A stretch of DNA of 37,900 nucleotides. It comes from Azospirillum isscasi (GTDB lineage: Bacteria > Pseudomonadota > Alphaproteobacteria > Azospirillales > Azospirillaceae). The translations under genes were made by a program, and so were the position numbers. Of the stretch, positions 22,698 through 30,555 are shown one piece after another; the first letter of the stretch is position 1; each line of letters begins with the position of its first letter. Where the stretch lies: assembly GCF_030849505.1 (NCBI RefSeq), contig NZ_JAUJFI010000043.1, positions 1 to 37,900 on the forward strand, written 5' to 3'. The notes beneath the pieces are model-generated. The model made no database searches and had not been told where the DNA came from. It was given only the letters and a program-made list of their open reading frames with translations.

Positions 22698-25658
22698 TCA
22701 CGCCGCCCCGGCGCTCGCCATCATCTTGCGCAGGTCGTTGGGGAAGACCGGCTTGTGCAGGATGCTGAACCCGTTGCGGCGGGCCTCGTCCAGCCGTTCC
22801 GGGGCGGTGTCGCCGGTCAGGATGATGCCCGGCACGTCCTTGCCGACCAGCCCCTGCACCGCGGCCAGCGCCTCCGGCCCGGTCCGCCCCTGCTGGAGCT
22901 GGTAGTCGGCCAGCACGATCTGCGGACGGCGCCCGTCGGCGCGCAGCCGTTCCAGCGCCTGATCCCCCGACCGCGCCGTCAACACGCTGTAGCCCCAGCC
23001 CTCCAGCATCGCCTTCAGGCCGAGCAGGATGATCGCCTCGTCGTCGATGACCAGCACCATGCCCTTGGTCGCGCAGTCGTTGGCGGCCTGCCGGAAGAGG
23101 TCCATCCCCGCCGGGGGGACGGCGGCGGAGCGGGGCTTCTCCGCCACGACGCGCGGCAGCTCCACGGAGAAGACGGAGCCGATCCCCTCCTTCGAGCGCA
23201 CGCGCACGCGGTGGTCGAGCAGCTTCGACAGGCGCTTGACGATGGCGAGGCCGAGGCCCAGCCCGCGGTCGCCGTTGCCCTGGATCTGGGTGAACTCCTC
23301 GAAGATGTCCTCCAGCCGGTCGGCGGGGATGCCGACGCCGCTGTCCCACACCTCGACGCGCAGCCGGTCGGGGCCGCTGCGGCGGCAGCCGATCAGGATG
23401 CGGCCCTGGCGGGTGTAGCGCAGCGCGTTCTCGATCAGGTTGCGCAGGATGCGCTCCAGGTGCGACGGGTCGGTGCGCACCCAGGCCCGCGTCGGCACGG
23501 CGCGCAGTTCCAGCCCCTTCTGGGCGGCGCGCGGCGCGTATTCGGCGACGAGGCGGCCCAGGATCTGGCCCAGCCGGACCTCCGCCGGGTTGGCGGCGAT
23601 CTTGCCGGATTCCAGCCGCGACATGTCCAGCAGCCCGTCCAGCAGCCCCTTCAGCGTGTCCAGCGCCTGACGCATGTTGTCGAGCAGCGGCAGGCTGGGG
23701 TGCCCCTGCAGGCGGTCGCCCAGCGCGGCGGCGAAGAGGTAGAGCGACTGCACGGGCTGGCGCAGGTCGTGGCTGGCGGCGGCCAGGAACTTCGACTTGG
23801 CCGTGGCGGCGTGCTCGGCCTCCTCCCGCGCGCGGCGCAGGTCGGCCTCGGCCTGCTTGCGGCCCGTCACGTCCACCGCGGCGCAGGTGATGCCGGCCAG
23901 CGCGCCGTCCGGGCCGCGCAGCGGATCGATGGTCAGGTCGTAGAAATGGTCCTGCCCGGCGTGGCGGATGCGGACCTCCTCGCGCACGCCCTCGCCGGTG
24001 TCCAGCACGCGGCGCTTGACGGCGGTCAGGGCCTCGGCGTCGGCGGCGTCCTCGAACACCTCGATGTCGGTCTTGCCGACCACCCGCTCCGCCGTGTAGC
24101 CGAGCGCCGGGTTGTGCATCCAGGTGTAGCGCAGGGCGCTGTCCTGGTTGAACACCACGACGCCGGAGTTGCGCAGGGCGGTGCGGAAGCGCTCGTCGGC
24201 GACGCGCAGCGCCTCCTCGCTGGTCTTGCGCTCGGTGATGTCGATGCCCGACACGATCAGGTGGGTGATGCGCCCGTCGGCGCCGCGCATCGGGGTGACC
24301 CGGACCTCCATGACCGCGGGATGATCCCCGGCGGCGCGGACCGCCGCGTCGAAGCGCGCGGATTCGCCGTGGGCCGCGCGCTCCACCGCCGCGCGCAGGC
24401 GGTCGCCCGCCGCACCGGCGAAGGCGCTCCGGCAGGACTCGTGGAAGGGGCGCCCGACGATCCGCTCCACCGGCAAACCGGTGGTCCGGACGGCGGCCTG
24501 GTTGACCTGAAGCACGTCGCCCGCCGGGCTCAGCACGCCGATGAAGGTGGGCAGGGCGTCCAGCACGGCGCGCAGATGCTCCTCCGATCCGCGCAGCGCG
24601 CGCTCGCGGGTCTCCAGCGTCTCGGCCATGGCGTCGAAGGCGCGGCCGAGCTGGCCGATCTCCGACTTGCGGTCCACCAGTCCGGCGCGGGCGCTGGAAT
24701 TGCCGGCGCTCCAGCCCTGGGTGGCGCGGATCAGCGCCTCCACCGGGCGGCGGATGAACAGGGTGCCGCCGATCCAGGCGGCCAGGATGGCCACCACCAG
24801 CCCGGCCAGCGTCATCAGCAGGCCCTGGCGGGTGGCGCGGTCGATGGTGCCGGCGGCGGCGGTGTGGTCCAGCCCGACGCTGACGAACAGGTCGCGCGTG
24901 CCCTGGCGGGACGGCGAATAGGCGAGCACCCGCGCCACCCCGTCCATCCCCGGCAGGGTGATGACGCCGCCGCGCGGTTCGTCCAGCAGGTCCAGATAGG
25001 GGTTCGGCATGCGCTCGCCGCGCTGGGCGATGCCGTTGGGCAGCTTGACCAGGATGGTGCCCTTGCGGTCGCTGACCAGCAGGCTGGCGTTCTCGGGCAG
25101 GGGGCGCGCGGCGAAGTTCGCGCTCAGCCAGGGCAGGTCGAGGCCCAGAGTCACCACCCCGGCGACCGCGCCGGATTCGTTGCGGAAGGGAACCGCGAAG
25201 GGCAGCATGGCGGTGCCGGGTTCCGCCGCCGGTCCGGGGGCGGTCCATTCGCCGACGACGAAGCGGCCCTCCTCCAGCGCGCGGAGGACGTGCGGCTGGT
25301 TCGCGGCGGGGCGGGCATCGTCGGGCGAGGCGCTGCACAGGACGGTGCCGCCGCGGTCCAGGACGGACAGGTTGCCGTATTCGGGGGCGCGCTGGACCAG
25401 CCGGCTCAGATGGGCCTGGCACTGGGCGTAGTCGCCGGAGCGCAGGGCGGCGGATTCCGCGATGGAGGTCACCATCAGCCGCGCCCCGTCCACGATCCGC
25501 GCCTGCTCGCCTTCGACCAGATGCAGCAGCCGTTGGGCCTGGGCGGCGACCTCCTCCGCGCGTTCCGCACGGAACTGGAGCACGCTGTAGGCCTGGATGC
25601 CCAGGGCCGGCAGGACGGCCAGAAGCACCAGCAGGAAAAGGCGGGCCAGCAAGGTCAT
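22698..25658 (-). CDS. Hybrid sensor histidine kinase (Cache-HAMP-PAS-PAS-HisKA-HATPase-REC)
   Basis: About 986 residues. TM1 is ~3-24; a large periplasmic double-Cache-like domain spans ~25-278 ('MVTSIAESAALRSGDYAQCQAHLSRLVQRAPEYGNLSVLDRGGTVLC'); TM2 is ~280-302, then HAMP. Two PAS domains follow ('VLDALPTFIGVLSPAGDVLQVNQAAVRTTG' and 'FRTALRNSGVVVFNQDSALRYTWMHNP'). DHp has 'FLAAASHDLRQPVQSLYLFAAALGDRL'; the ATPase has 'NLIENALRYT' and 'GLGLGLAIVKRLSKLL'; the C-terminal receiver has 'VLVIDDEAIILLGLKAMLEG' and the acceptor Asp in 'IVLADYQ'. The start at 25658 (MTLLARLF) has GGGAG upstream; 25676 is an alternative. It may sense a small extracellular ligand; the phosphate recipient is not encoded nearby. 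Confidence 0.94.
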   Translation of the reverse strand: MTLLARLFLLVLLAVLPALGIQAYSVLQFRAERAEEVAAQAQRLLHLVEGEQARIVDGARLMVTSIAESAALRSGDYAQCQAHLSRLVQRAPEYGNLSVLDRGGTVLCSASPDDARPAANQPHVLRALEEGRFVVGEWTAPGPAAEPGTAMLPFAVPFRNESGAVAGVVTLGLDLPWLSANFAARPLPENASLLVSDRKGTILVKLPNGIAQRGERMPNPYLDLLDEPRGGVITLPGMDGVARVLAYSPSRQGTRDLFVSVGLDHTAAAGTIDRATRQGLLMTLAGLVVAILAAWIGGTLFIRRPVEALIRATQGWSAGNSSARAGLVDRKSEIGQLGRAFDAMAETLETRERALRGSEEHLRAVLDALPTFIGVLSPAGDVLQVNQAAVRTTGLPVERIVGRPFHESCRSAFAGAAGDRLRAAVERAAHGESARFDAAVRAAGDHPAVMEVRVTPMRGADGRITHLIVSGIDITERKTSEEALRVADERFRTALRNSGVVVFNQDSALRYTWMHNPALGYTAERVVGKTDIEVFEDAADAEALTAVKRRVLDTGEGVREEVRIRHAGQDHFYDLTIDPLRGPDGALAGITCAAVDVTGRKQAEADLRRAREEAEHAATAKSKFLAAASHDLRQPVQSLYLFAAALGDRLQGHPSLPLLDNMRQALDTLKGLLDGLLDMSRLESGKIAANPAEVRLGQILGRLVAEYAPRAAQKGLELRAVPTRAWVRTDPSHLERILRNLIENALRYTRQGRILIGCRRSGPDRLRVEVWDSGVGIPADRLEDIFEEFTQIQGNGDRGLGLGLAIVKRLSKLLDHRVRVRSKEGIGSVFSVELPRVVAEKPRSAAVPPAGMDLFRQAANDCATKGMVLVIDDEAIILLGLKAMLEGWGYSVLTARSGDQALERLRADGRRPQIVLADYQLQQGRTGPEALAAVQGLVGKDVPGIILTGDTAPERLDEARRNGFSILHKPVFPNDLRKMMASAGAA

Positions 25659-26026
25659 CGTGTCACAGGCTCCCATCGGGCGGGAAAGCGGCCGGCATGA
25701 AAGGCTGCAATCGTTTCGCCTGCGTGCTGGATAACCTTTGCATGGTTAAATCGCAGTTAATGGATCGGTTTTATTTTCTTGCGACCCTGAAATTTGCTGA
25801 AATATAGGCAGCGAAAAAGGGGTAGTCGATGTGGATAAACAACATCATTACTTGTGCATTTTCCTTAAAATTTTAGTTTCTCTGTTATCGAATGGGGTAA
25901 TCCCCTGCCATTGCGATCGGGGGTGACGAGCGGGGCGGGTGGAGGCCCGTCGGGCCGCGTGGCGAATGGCCGGCCGGCACCGGAGCGCTCCCGGACGAGG
26001 GGCGCCCGGTTGCGTCGCGGCGGTCT
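25659..26026. other. 368-bp gap with AT-rich core upstream of the hybrid kinase
   Basis: Bases 25740-25885 are strikingly AT-rich against the GC-rich background and probably hold the kinase promoter. A 15-codon open frame on the plus strand (ATG 25829, stop at 25874-25876) has AAAAAGGGG about 8 bases upstream; it would encode MWINNIITCAFSLKF. No clear terminator or other gene was seen. Confidence 0.5.
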
Positions 26027-26683
26027 TCAGGCCAGCACGTCCACGCCCTGCGAGCCGCGCGGAGCCACGGAGGAGAAGGCCTTCTGCGCGCCCGACAGAT
26101 CGCCGGACTGAAGCGCGCCGCTCATGCTCTGCAGGGCGGTCTTGAACAGGTCGGCCACGGAGGTGCCGGAGGCCGAGGAGGGGGACGTGCCGCCGTCCGA
26201 ATTCTCCTGCAGGAAAGAGAGCAGCGACGACACGGAGTCCTGCGCGCTCGACACATCGCCGGATTGCAGCGCCTGCGACAGGCTGCCCATGGCGTCCTTC
26301 ATCCCGTCCGGCGGGCCGCCCGCACCACCCGGCGGCGGGCCGGGAGGCGGGCCGCCTGCGCCGCCGGGGCCGCCCTGGCCCTTGGCGCCCTTCGGGCCGT
26401 TCGCTTCGAACGCCTGCTGGACCTGCGAGACGTCGCCGGTCTTCAGCGCCTCGCCGACGGCGGTCAGCATTTTGTTGAGAGGGTTGTCGGCGCCGGACGC
26501 CGAACCGCTCCGGCTCTGCAGCTTGGACAGCGAATCATAGGCGCTCTGGATCGAGTCGAGGTCGCCGGACGTGATGGCTTCCTTCAACTGACCCATGCCT
26601 TCGCGGATTTCCTTGCCCGGTCCGGCGGGCCGCTGCTGGGCGATGCCGGACGCCGCCGATGACGTCACGCTTGAGATGGACAT
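26027..26683 (-). CDS. Repeat protein with four 'ALQSGD(L/V)xxAQxAF' helical units
   Basis: A 218-residue protein of unknown function. Four copies of a ~22-residue helical hairpin are visible: 'LKEAITSGDLDSIQSAYDSLSKL' (33-55), 'VGEALKTGDVSQVQQAFEAN' (76-95), 'LSQALQSGDVSSAQDSVSSLLSFL' (135-158) and 'MSGALQSGDLSGAQKAFSSV' (187-206). Residues ~97-127 form a Gly/Pro linker. The N-terminus (MSISSVTSSAASGIAQQRPAGP) has no Sec signal and is Ser-rich. An AAGGAG ribosome site lies 7 bases before the ATG. Repeats of this shape occur in proteobacterial hypothetical proteins; whether the protein is secreted is unknown. It is divergent from a sensor kinase gene. Confidence 0.78.
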   Translation of the reverse strand: MSISSVTSSAASGIAQQRPAGPGKEIREGMGQLKEAITSGDLDSIQSAYDSLSKLQSRSGSASGADNPLNKMLTAVGEALKTGDVSQVQQAFEANGPKGAKGQGGPGGAGGPPPGPPPGGAGGPPDGMKDAMGSLSQALQSGDVSSAQDSVSSLLSFLQENSDGGTSPSSASGTSVADLFKTALQSMSGALQSGDLSGAQKAFSSVAPRGSQGVDVLA

Positions 26684-26845
26684 GTCGTTCTCCTTCGCCT
26701 TGCGCCGCCATCCGCCATGCTTACGGAGTGCGGCCCGGGCGGGACGGGTTTCTCACGCCGGATTGGACGCGCCCCGGCGGCGATTCCTGCGCGGTTTCCC
26801 AAAAATATTCTCCTCAACCATTTCGCGAAGAACTACGCTGGGTGC

Positions 26846-28636
26846 ATGACTCCATCATCTGCAACCCATGGTAAGCGCGGGATGCGCCGGGCCTCCGAAC
26901 CGGAACCACCGCTTCCGACGGAGGACAAGCGTGCTACAGTGCGTCCCCCGCCGCTCTGGACGTTCCGCTTGCCAACCAAGTCCTATTACCGCCCGCTGGT
27001 CCTTCTGGTGCTGGCCGCGTTGCTTCCGCTGGTCGTCCTGTCCGCCGTGCTGGGCGGCGCCTGGCTGCGGGAGCAGCAGCGCGCGATGGAGGCCAACGCC
27101 GTGGCTTTGGCGGACCGCCTGTCCGCCCTGGTGGACCGCGAGCTGTCCGCGCAGATGGACGCGCTGAAGGCGGTGGCGGCGTCCCCCCTGCTGGACGGGC
27201 TGGCCGCCGGCCAGGGGGTCGATGCCGCGGCCTTCTTCGAATACGCCGAGAGGGTGCAGGGCGCCGTTCCCCTGTGGACGACCGTCGTCCTCAGCGACCG
27301 GGAGGGGAACCGGCTGGTCGACGCCCCCTTCCTGGTCGGCGGGTCCCGGGGCAAGGTGCTGGACCTGGACAGCCACCGGCGCGCGGTGCAGACGGGCAAG
27401 CCGGCGGTCGGCACGATCCTGCGCGGCCCGCGCGGCTTCCACGCTTTTCCCATCCGCGTTCCGGTGATGCGCAACGGCGCGCCGGTCGGCGTCCTGTCGG
27501 CGGTGGTGATGCCGGAAGGGTTCCAGAGCCTGCTGTTCGGCAACAGCCTGCCGCCGGGCTGGATCGCCGCCATCATCGACGCCGAGGGGCGGCTGGTGGC
27601 GCGGGCCGGCGGCGCCCCCGGCCTGGTCGGCCAGCAGGCCAGCGAATCCGCGCTCCGCGCCCGCCGGGCCGCCGGCAGCGGCGTCTATGACGGGATGAGC
27701 CTGGAAGGCAAGCCGACGGTGGTCGCCTTCCGCACGCTGCCCGACCATGGCTGGTCGGTGCATTTCGCCATCCCGCGCGACGCCTACCTCGCCCCGGTGG
27801 TCAGCGCGCTGTGGCTGGCCGGGGTGGGGGCGCTGGCCAGCCTGACGATGGTCGGCGCCTTCCTGTGGCTTCTTCTCCGCGAGCTGCGGCTGCGCCGCCG
27901 CGAGGAGGCGGCGCGGGAGGAGAGCCTGCGGCTGGAGGCGCTGGGCCGGATGACCGGCGGCGTCGCCCACGACTTCGCCAACCTGCTGACCGTGATGATG
28001 AGCAGCATCGCCGTCATCCGCAGCCGTCCCGACGACCCGGCGCGCGTCACCCGCGTGCTGGCCGAGACCGAGGCGGCGGTGACGCGCGGGCAGGCGCTGA
28101 TGCGGCAGATGGCCGCCTTCGGCCGCCGCAGCGTCTACGAGCCGGTGCCCTTCCTCCTTCAGGACCGCAAGGCGCCGCTGGAGGCGCTGCTGGCGCGCTC
28201 CACCGGAAGCGCGGTGGACACCGCCCTGATCGTTCCGGACGACCTCTGGCCGATCCTGGCCGATCCGGACGCCATGGAGGTGGCGCTTCTCAATCTGGCG
28301 GTGAACGCGCGTGACGCCATGCCGGACGGCGGGACGCTGACCGTCATGGCGGAGAACCGCAACCTGCCGGGCCGGCGGGGCGACGACACGGGGCTGACCG
28401 GCGATTTCGTGGCGCTGGCCGTCCGCGACACCGGCACCGGCATCCCGCCGGAGCATCTGCGCCGCATCTTCGAACCCTTCTTCACCACCAAGCCGGAGGG
28501 CAAGGGGACCGGGCTGGGGCTCAGCCAGGTCTTCGGCTTCGCCCGGCAGTCGGGCGGGACGGTCACGGTGACCAGCGCCGTCGGGGCCGGCACCACCGTG
28601 ACGCTGTACCTGCCGCGGGCGTCCGAACCTTCCTGA
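26846..28636 (+). CDS. Cache-domain sensor histidine kinase
   Basis: About 596 residues. A basic N-terminus leads to TM1 (~50-72), a periplasmic dCache domain (~75-320, with 'WTTVVLSDREGNRLVDAPF', 'FPIRVPVMRNGAPVGVLSAVV' and 'AAIIDAEGRLVARAGG'), and TM2 (~325-350). The H-box is 'GRMTGGVAHDFANLLTVMMSSI', of the type where Asp-Phe follows the His. The ATPase has 'NLAVNARDAMPDGGTL', 'VRDTGTGIPPEHLRRIFEPFFTTKPEGKGTGLGLSQVFGFARQSGG'. There is no receiver domain. The start could be ATG 26846 or ATG 26882; neither has a strong ribosome site. The stop lies in the first unit of a 12-bp tandem repeat. Confidence 0.92.
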   Translation: MTPSSATHGKRGMRRASEPEPPLPTEDKRATVRPPPLWTFRLPTKSYYRPLVLLVLAALLPLVVLSAVLGGAWLREQQRAMEANAVALADRLSALVDRELSAQMDALKAVAASPLLDGLAAGQGVDAAAFFEYAERVQGAVPLWTTVVLSDREGNRLVDAPFLVGGSRGKVLDLDSHRRAVQTGKPAVGTILRGPRGFHAFPIRVPVMRNGAPVGVLSAVVMPEGFQSLLFGNSLPPGWIAAIIDAEGRLVARAGGAPGLVGQQASESALRARRAAGSGVYDGMSLEGKPTVVAFRTLPDHGWSVHFAIPRDAYLAPVVSALWLAGVGALASLTMVGAFLWLLLRELRLRRREEAAREESLRLEALGRMTGGVAHDFANLLTVMMSSIAVIRSRPDDPARVTRVLAETEAAVTRGQALMRQMAAFGRRSVYEPVPFLLQDRKAPLEALLARSTGSAVDTALIVPDDLWPILADPDAMEVALLNLAVNARDAMPDGGTLTVMAENRNLPGRRGDDTGLTGDFVALAVRDTGTGIPPEHLRRIFEPFFTTKPEGKGTGLGLSQVFGFARQSGGTVTVTSAVGAGTTVTLYLPRASEPS

Positions 28637-28679
28637 CGCCGGCCCTGACGCCGGCCCTGACGCCGGCCCTGATGCGGGC
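28632..28679. repeat. 12-bp tandem repeat, four units
   Basis: Unit CCTGACGCCGGC occurs three times exactly (28632-28643, 28644-28655, 28656-28667), followed by a diverged copy, CCTGATGCGGGC. It starts at the kinase stop codon and fills part of the gap before the amidoligase gene. Confidence 0.92.
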
Positions 28680-28721
28680 GCCCGGGAACCGCCGCGCGGC
28701 GCGGCGTGTTGAACGGGCGCC

Positions 28722-29720
28722 ATGGACAGCGCATTCCGCACACCCCCCCATCCCTCCACGACGGACGGCGCCCCGCGCACGGTCGGCGTGGAGGTCGAAT
28801 TCGCCGATCTCGACGCTCCCGCCGCGGCGGCGGTGGTGCGCCGGCTTTACGGCGGCGCGCTGGAACCGGAAAGCCCGCACCGCTGCCGGGTGACCGGCAC
28901 GCGGCTGGGCGACTTCTCGGTGGAGCTGGACATGCGCTCCGCCCATCCCGGCAAGGCGGACGGCGGCGACTCCGGCGCGGTGGGCAAGGCGTTGGCCAGG
29001 GCGTTGGACGGTGTGGTGGAGGCGCTGCGGCCCTGGTGGGGCAACATCGGCAGCCTCGTCATGCCCTTCGAGATCGCCGCCCCGCCCGTGCCCATCGCCC
29101 GGCTGGCCGAGTTGGAACCGCTGTTCGCCGCCCTCAGCGCCCAGGGCGCCGCCGGCACGGAGGCCAGCCCGCTGTTCGCCTTCGGCCTGCACCTGAACCC
29201 GCAGGTGGCGCGCACCGACGCGGATTACCTGCTCGACCATCTGAAGGCGTTCCTTCTGCTGGCCCCCTGGCTGCGCCGCGAGATCCGCGTGGACCCGACC
29301 CGCCGCCTGACCGGTTTCGTCGCCGCCTTCCCGGTGGACTATGCGGTCAAGGTGGCCGATCCCGCCTACCGTCCGGACCTGGACGGGCTGATCGCCGATT
29401 ATCTGGAGGCCAACCCGACCCGCAACCGCGAGTTGGATCTGTTCCCGCTCTTCGCCCATCTCGCCCCGGAAATCATGGCCGCCAAGCTGCGGGACCCGCA
29501 TGTGCGGCCCCGCCCGACCTTCCACTACCGCCTGCCGAACGCCCGGCTGGGCGATCCGGGCTGGACCCTGGCCCAGGACTGGAACCGCTGGGTCGCGGTG
29601 GAGGAGTTGGCGGCGGACCGCGTCCGGCTCGACGCGCTGGGGGCGGACTTCCGCGCCTTCGCCGCGCGCAAGGCGCTGGACGGCTGGGCCGCCGAGGCGG
29701 GCCGGCGGCTGGCCGGCTGA
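28722..29720 (+). CDS. Amidoligase-family enzyme (glutamine-synthetase/GCS-like fold)
   Basis: A 332-residue protein of the predicted 'amidoligase enzyme' family, distantly related to glutamate-cysteine ligase. The metal-binding acidic motif is 'VGVEVEFADL' near residue 21; next come 'LGDFSVELDM', 'LVMPFEIAAPPVPI', 'FGLHLNPQ', 'RNRELDLFPLFAHL' and 'RPTFHYRLPNARLGDPGW'. Such enzymes are predicted to use ATP to join an amine to a carboxylate. The next gene, 11 bp later, is a class I glutamine-amidotransferase-like hydrolase, a pairing noted by comparative genomics for this family. The substrate is unknown. The start lacks a strong ribosome site. Confidence 0.85.
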   Translation: MDSAFRTPPHPSTTDGAPRTVGVEVEFADLDAPAAAAVVRRLYGGALEPESPHRCRVTGTRLGDFSVELDMRSAHPGKADGGDSGAVGKALARALDGVVEALRPWWGNIGSLVMPFEIAAPPVPIARLAELEPLFAALSAQGAAGTEASPLFAFGLHLNPQVARTDADYLLDHLKAFLLLAPWLRREIRVDPTRRLTGFVAAFPVDYAVKVADPAYRPDLDGLIADYLEANPTRNRELDLFPLFAHLAPEIMAAKLRDPHVRPRPTFHYRLPNARLGDPGWTLAQDWNRWVAVEELAADRVRLDALGADFRAFAARKALDGWAAEAGRRLAG

Positions 29721-29731
29721 GGGGGGACCGG

Positions 29732-30445
29732 ATGGCCGCCTTCATCGCGAGGGGACGGCCCCTGATCGGGGTCACCGCGTCGGTGCACGGCAGCCGCATC
29801 GCCTGGTGGGCGAACCGGCTGGCCCTGCGCCGCGCCGGGGCGCGGGCGGTGCGCATCACGGCGCGCGATCCCTTTCCCATCGAGCGGCTGGACGGGCTGG
29901 TGGTCGGCGGCGGCGACGACATCGACGCCGCCCTCTACGGCGAGGCCGCCCGCCCGACGATGCGCATCGACCCGGACCGTGACCGGCTGGAACTGGACGC
30001 GCTGGACGGCGCCGCGGCCCGGCGGCTTCCCGTGCTGGGCATCTGCCGGGGATCGCAGATGATCAACGTGCACCGCGGCGGCTCCCTGCTCATCGACATC
30101 CACGAAGTGTACGAGGAGGCGCCGCGCCTGCGCACCGTGCTGCCGCGCAAGCGCATCCGCATCGACCCGCGCAGCCATCTCTACCGCATCCTGGGCATCG
30201 CCGAATGCCGGGTGAACGCCCTCCACCACCAAGCGGTGGACCGGCTGGGCGACGGCCTGCGCGTGGTGGCGCGCGAGACGGCGGGGATCGTCCAGGGGAT
30301 CGAGGCGGTCGGCCATCCCTTCCTGATCGGGGTGCAATGGCATCCCGAATATCTGGTCGCCGACCCGCGCCAGCAGGGACTGTTCCGCACCCTGGCCGCC
30401 GCCGCCGCCGGGACCGCCAGCCTGGAGGACGCCGTGCTCCCGTGA
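29732..30445 (+). CDS. Gamma-glutamyl hydrolase-type class I glutamine amidotransferase (peptidase C26)
   Basis: A 237-residue cytoplasmic enzyme like PuuD. The nucleophile Cys is in 'LGICRGSQMINVHRGGSL', and the catalytic His-Glu are in 'GVQWHPEYL'. 'LVVGGGDDIDAALYGE' and 'NALHHQAVDRLGDGL' are family-typical. Members hydrolyse gamma-glutamyl amides. Its start follows a GGGGGGA ribosome site, 11 bp after the amidoligase stop. Together the pair could make and unmake an amide-linked conjugate, in analogy to the PuuA/PuuD gamma-glutamylation cycle (inference). Confidence 0.92.
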   Translation: MAAFIARGRPLIGVTASVHGSRIAWWANRLALRRAGARAVRITARDPFPIERLDGLVVGGGDDIDAALYGEAARPTMRIDPDRDRLELDALDGAAARRLPVLGICRGSQMINVHRGGSLLIDIHEVYEEAPRLRTVLPRKRIRIDPRSHLYRILGIAECRVNALHHQAVDRLGDGLRVVARETAGIVQGIEAVGHPFLIGVQWHPEYLVADPRQQGLFRTLAAAAAGTASLEDAVLP

Positions 30446-30555
30446 GGAGCGTCCGTTCCCCGTCCTCCTAACTGTTCGTTGTGCCACCATTTCCCTGACG
30501 CGCGGAAGCGGCTATCCTATCGATCGGGGCGCCGCAACGCCGGAGGGGCAAGCGC

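Noticed and set aside
22755..25700. 981-residue plus-strand frame opposite the hybrid kinase
   Set aside because: The minus strand encodes a complete kinase with all motifs; the plus-strand frame is an antisense shadow.
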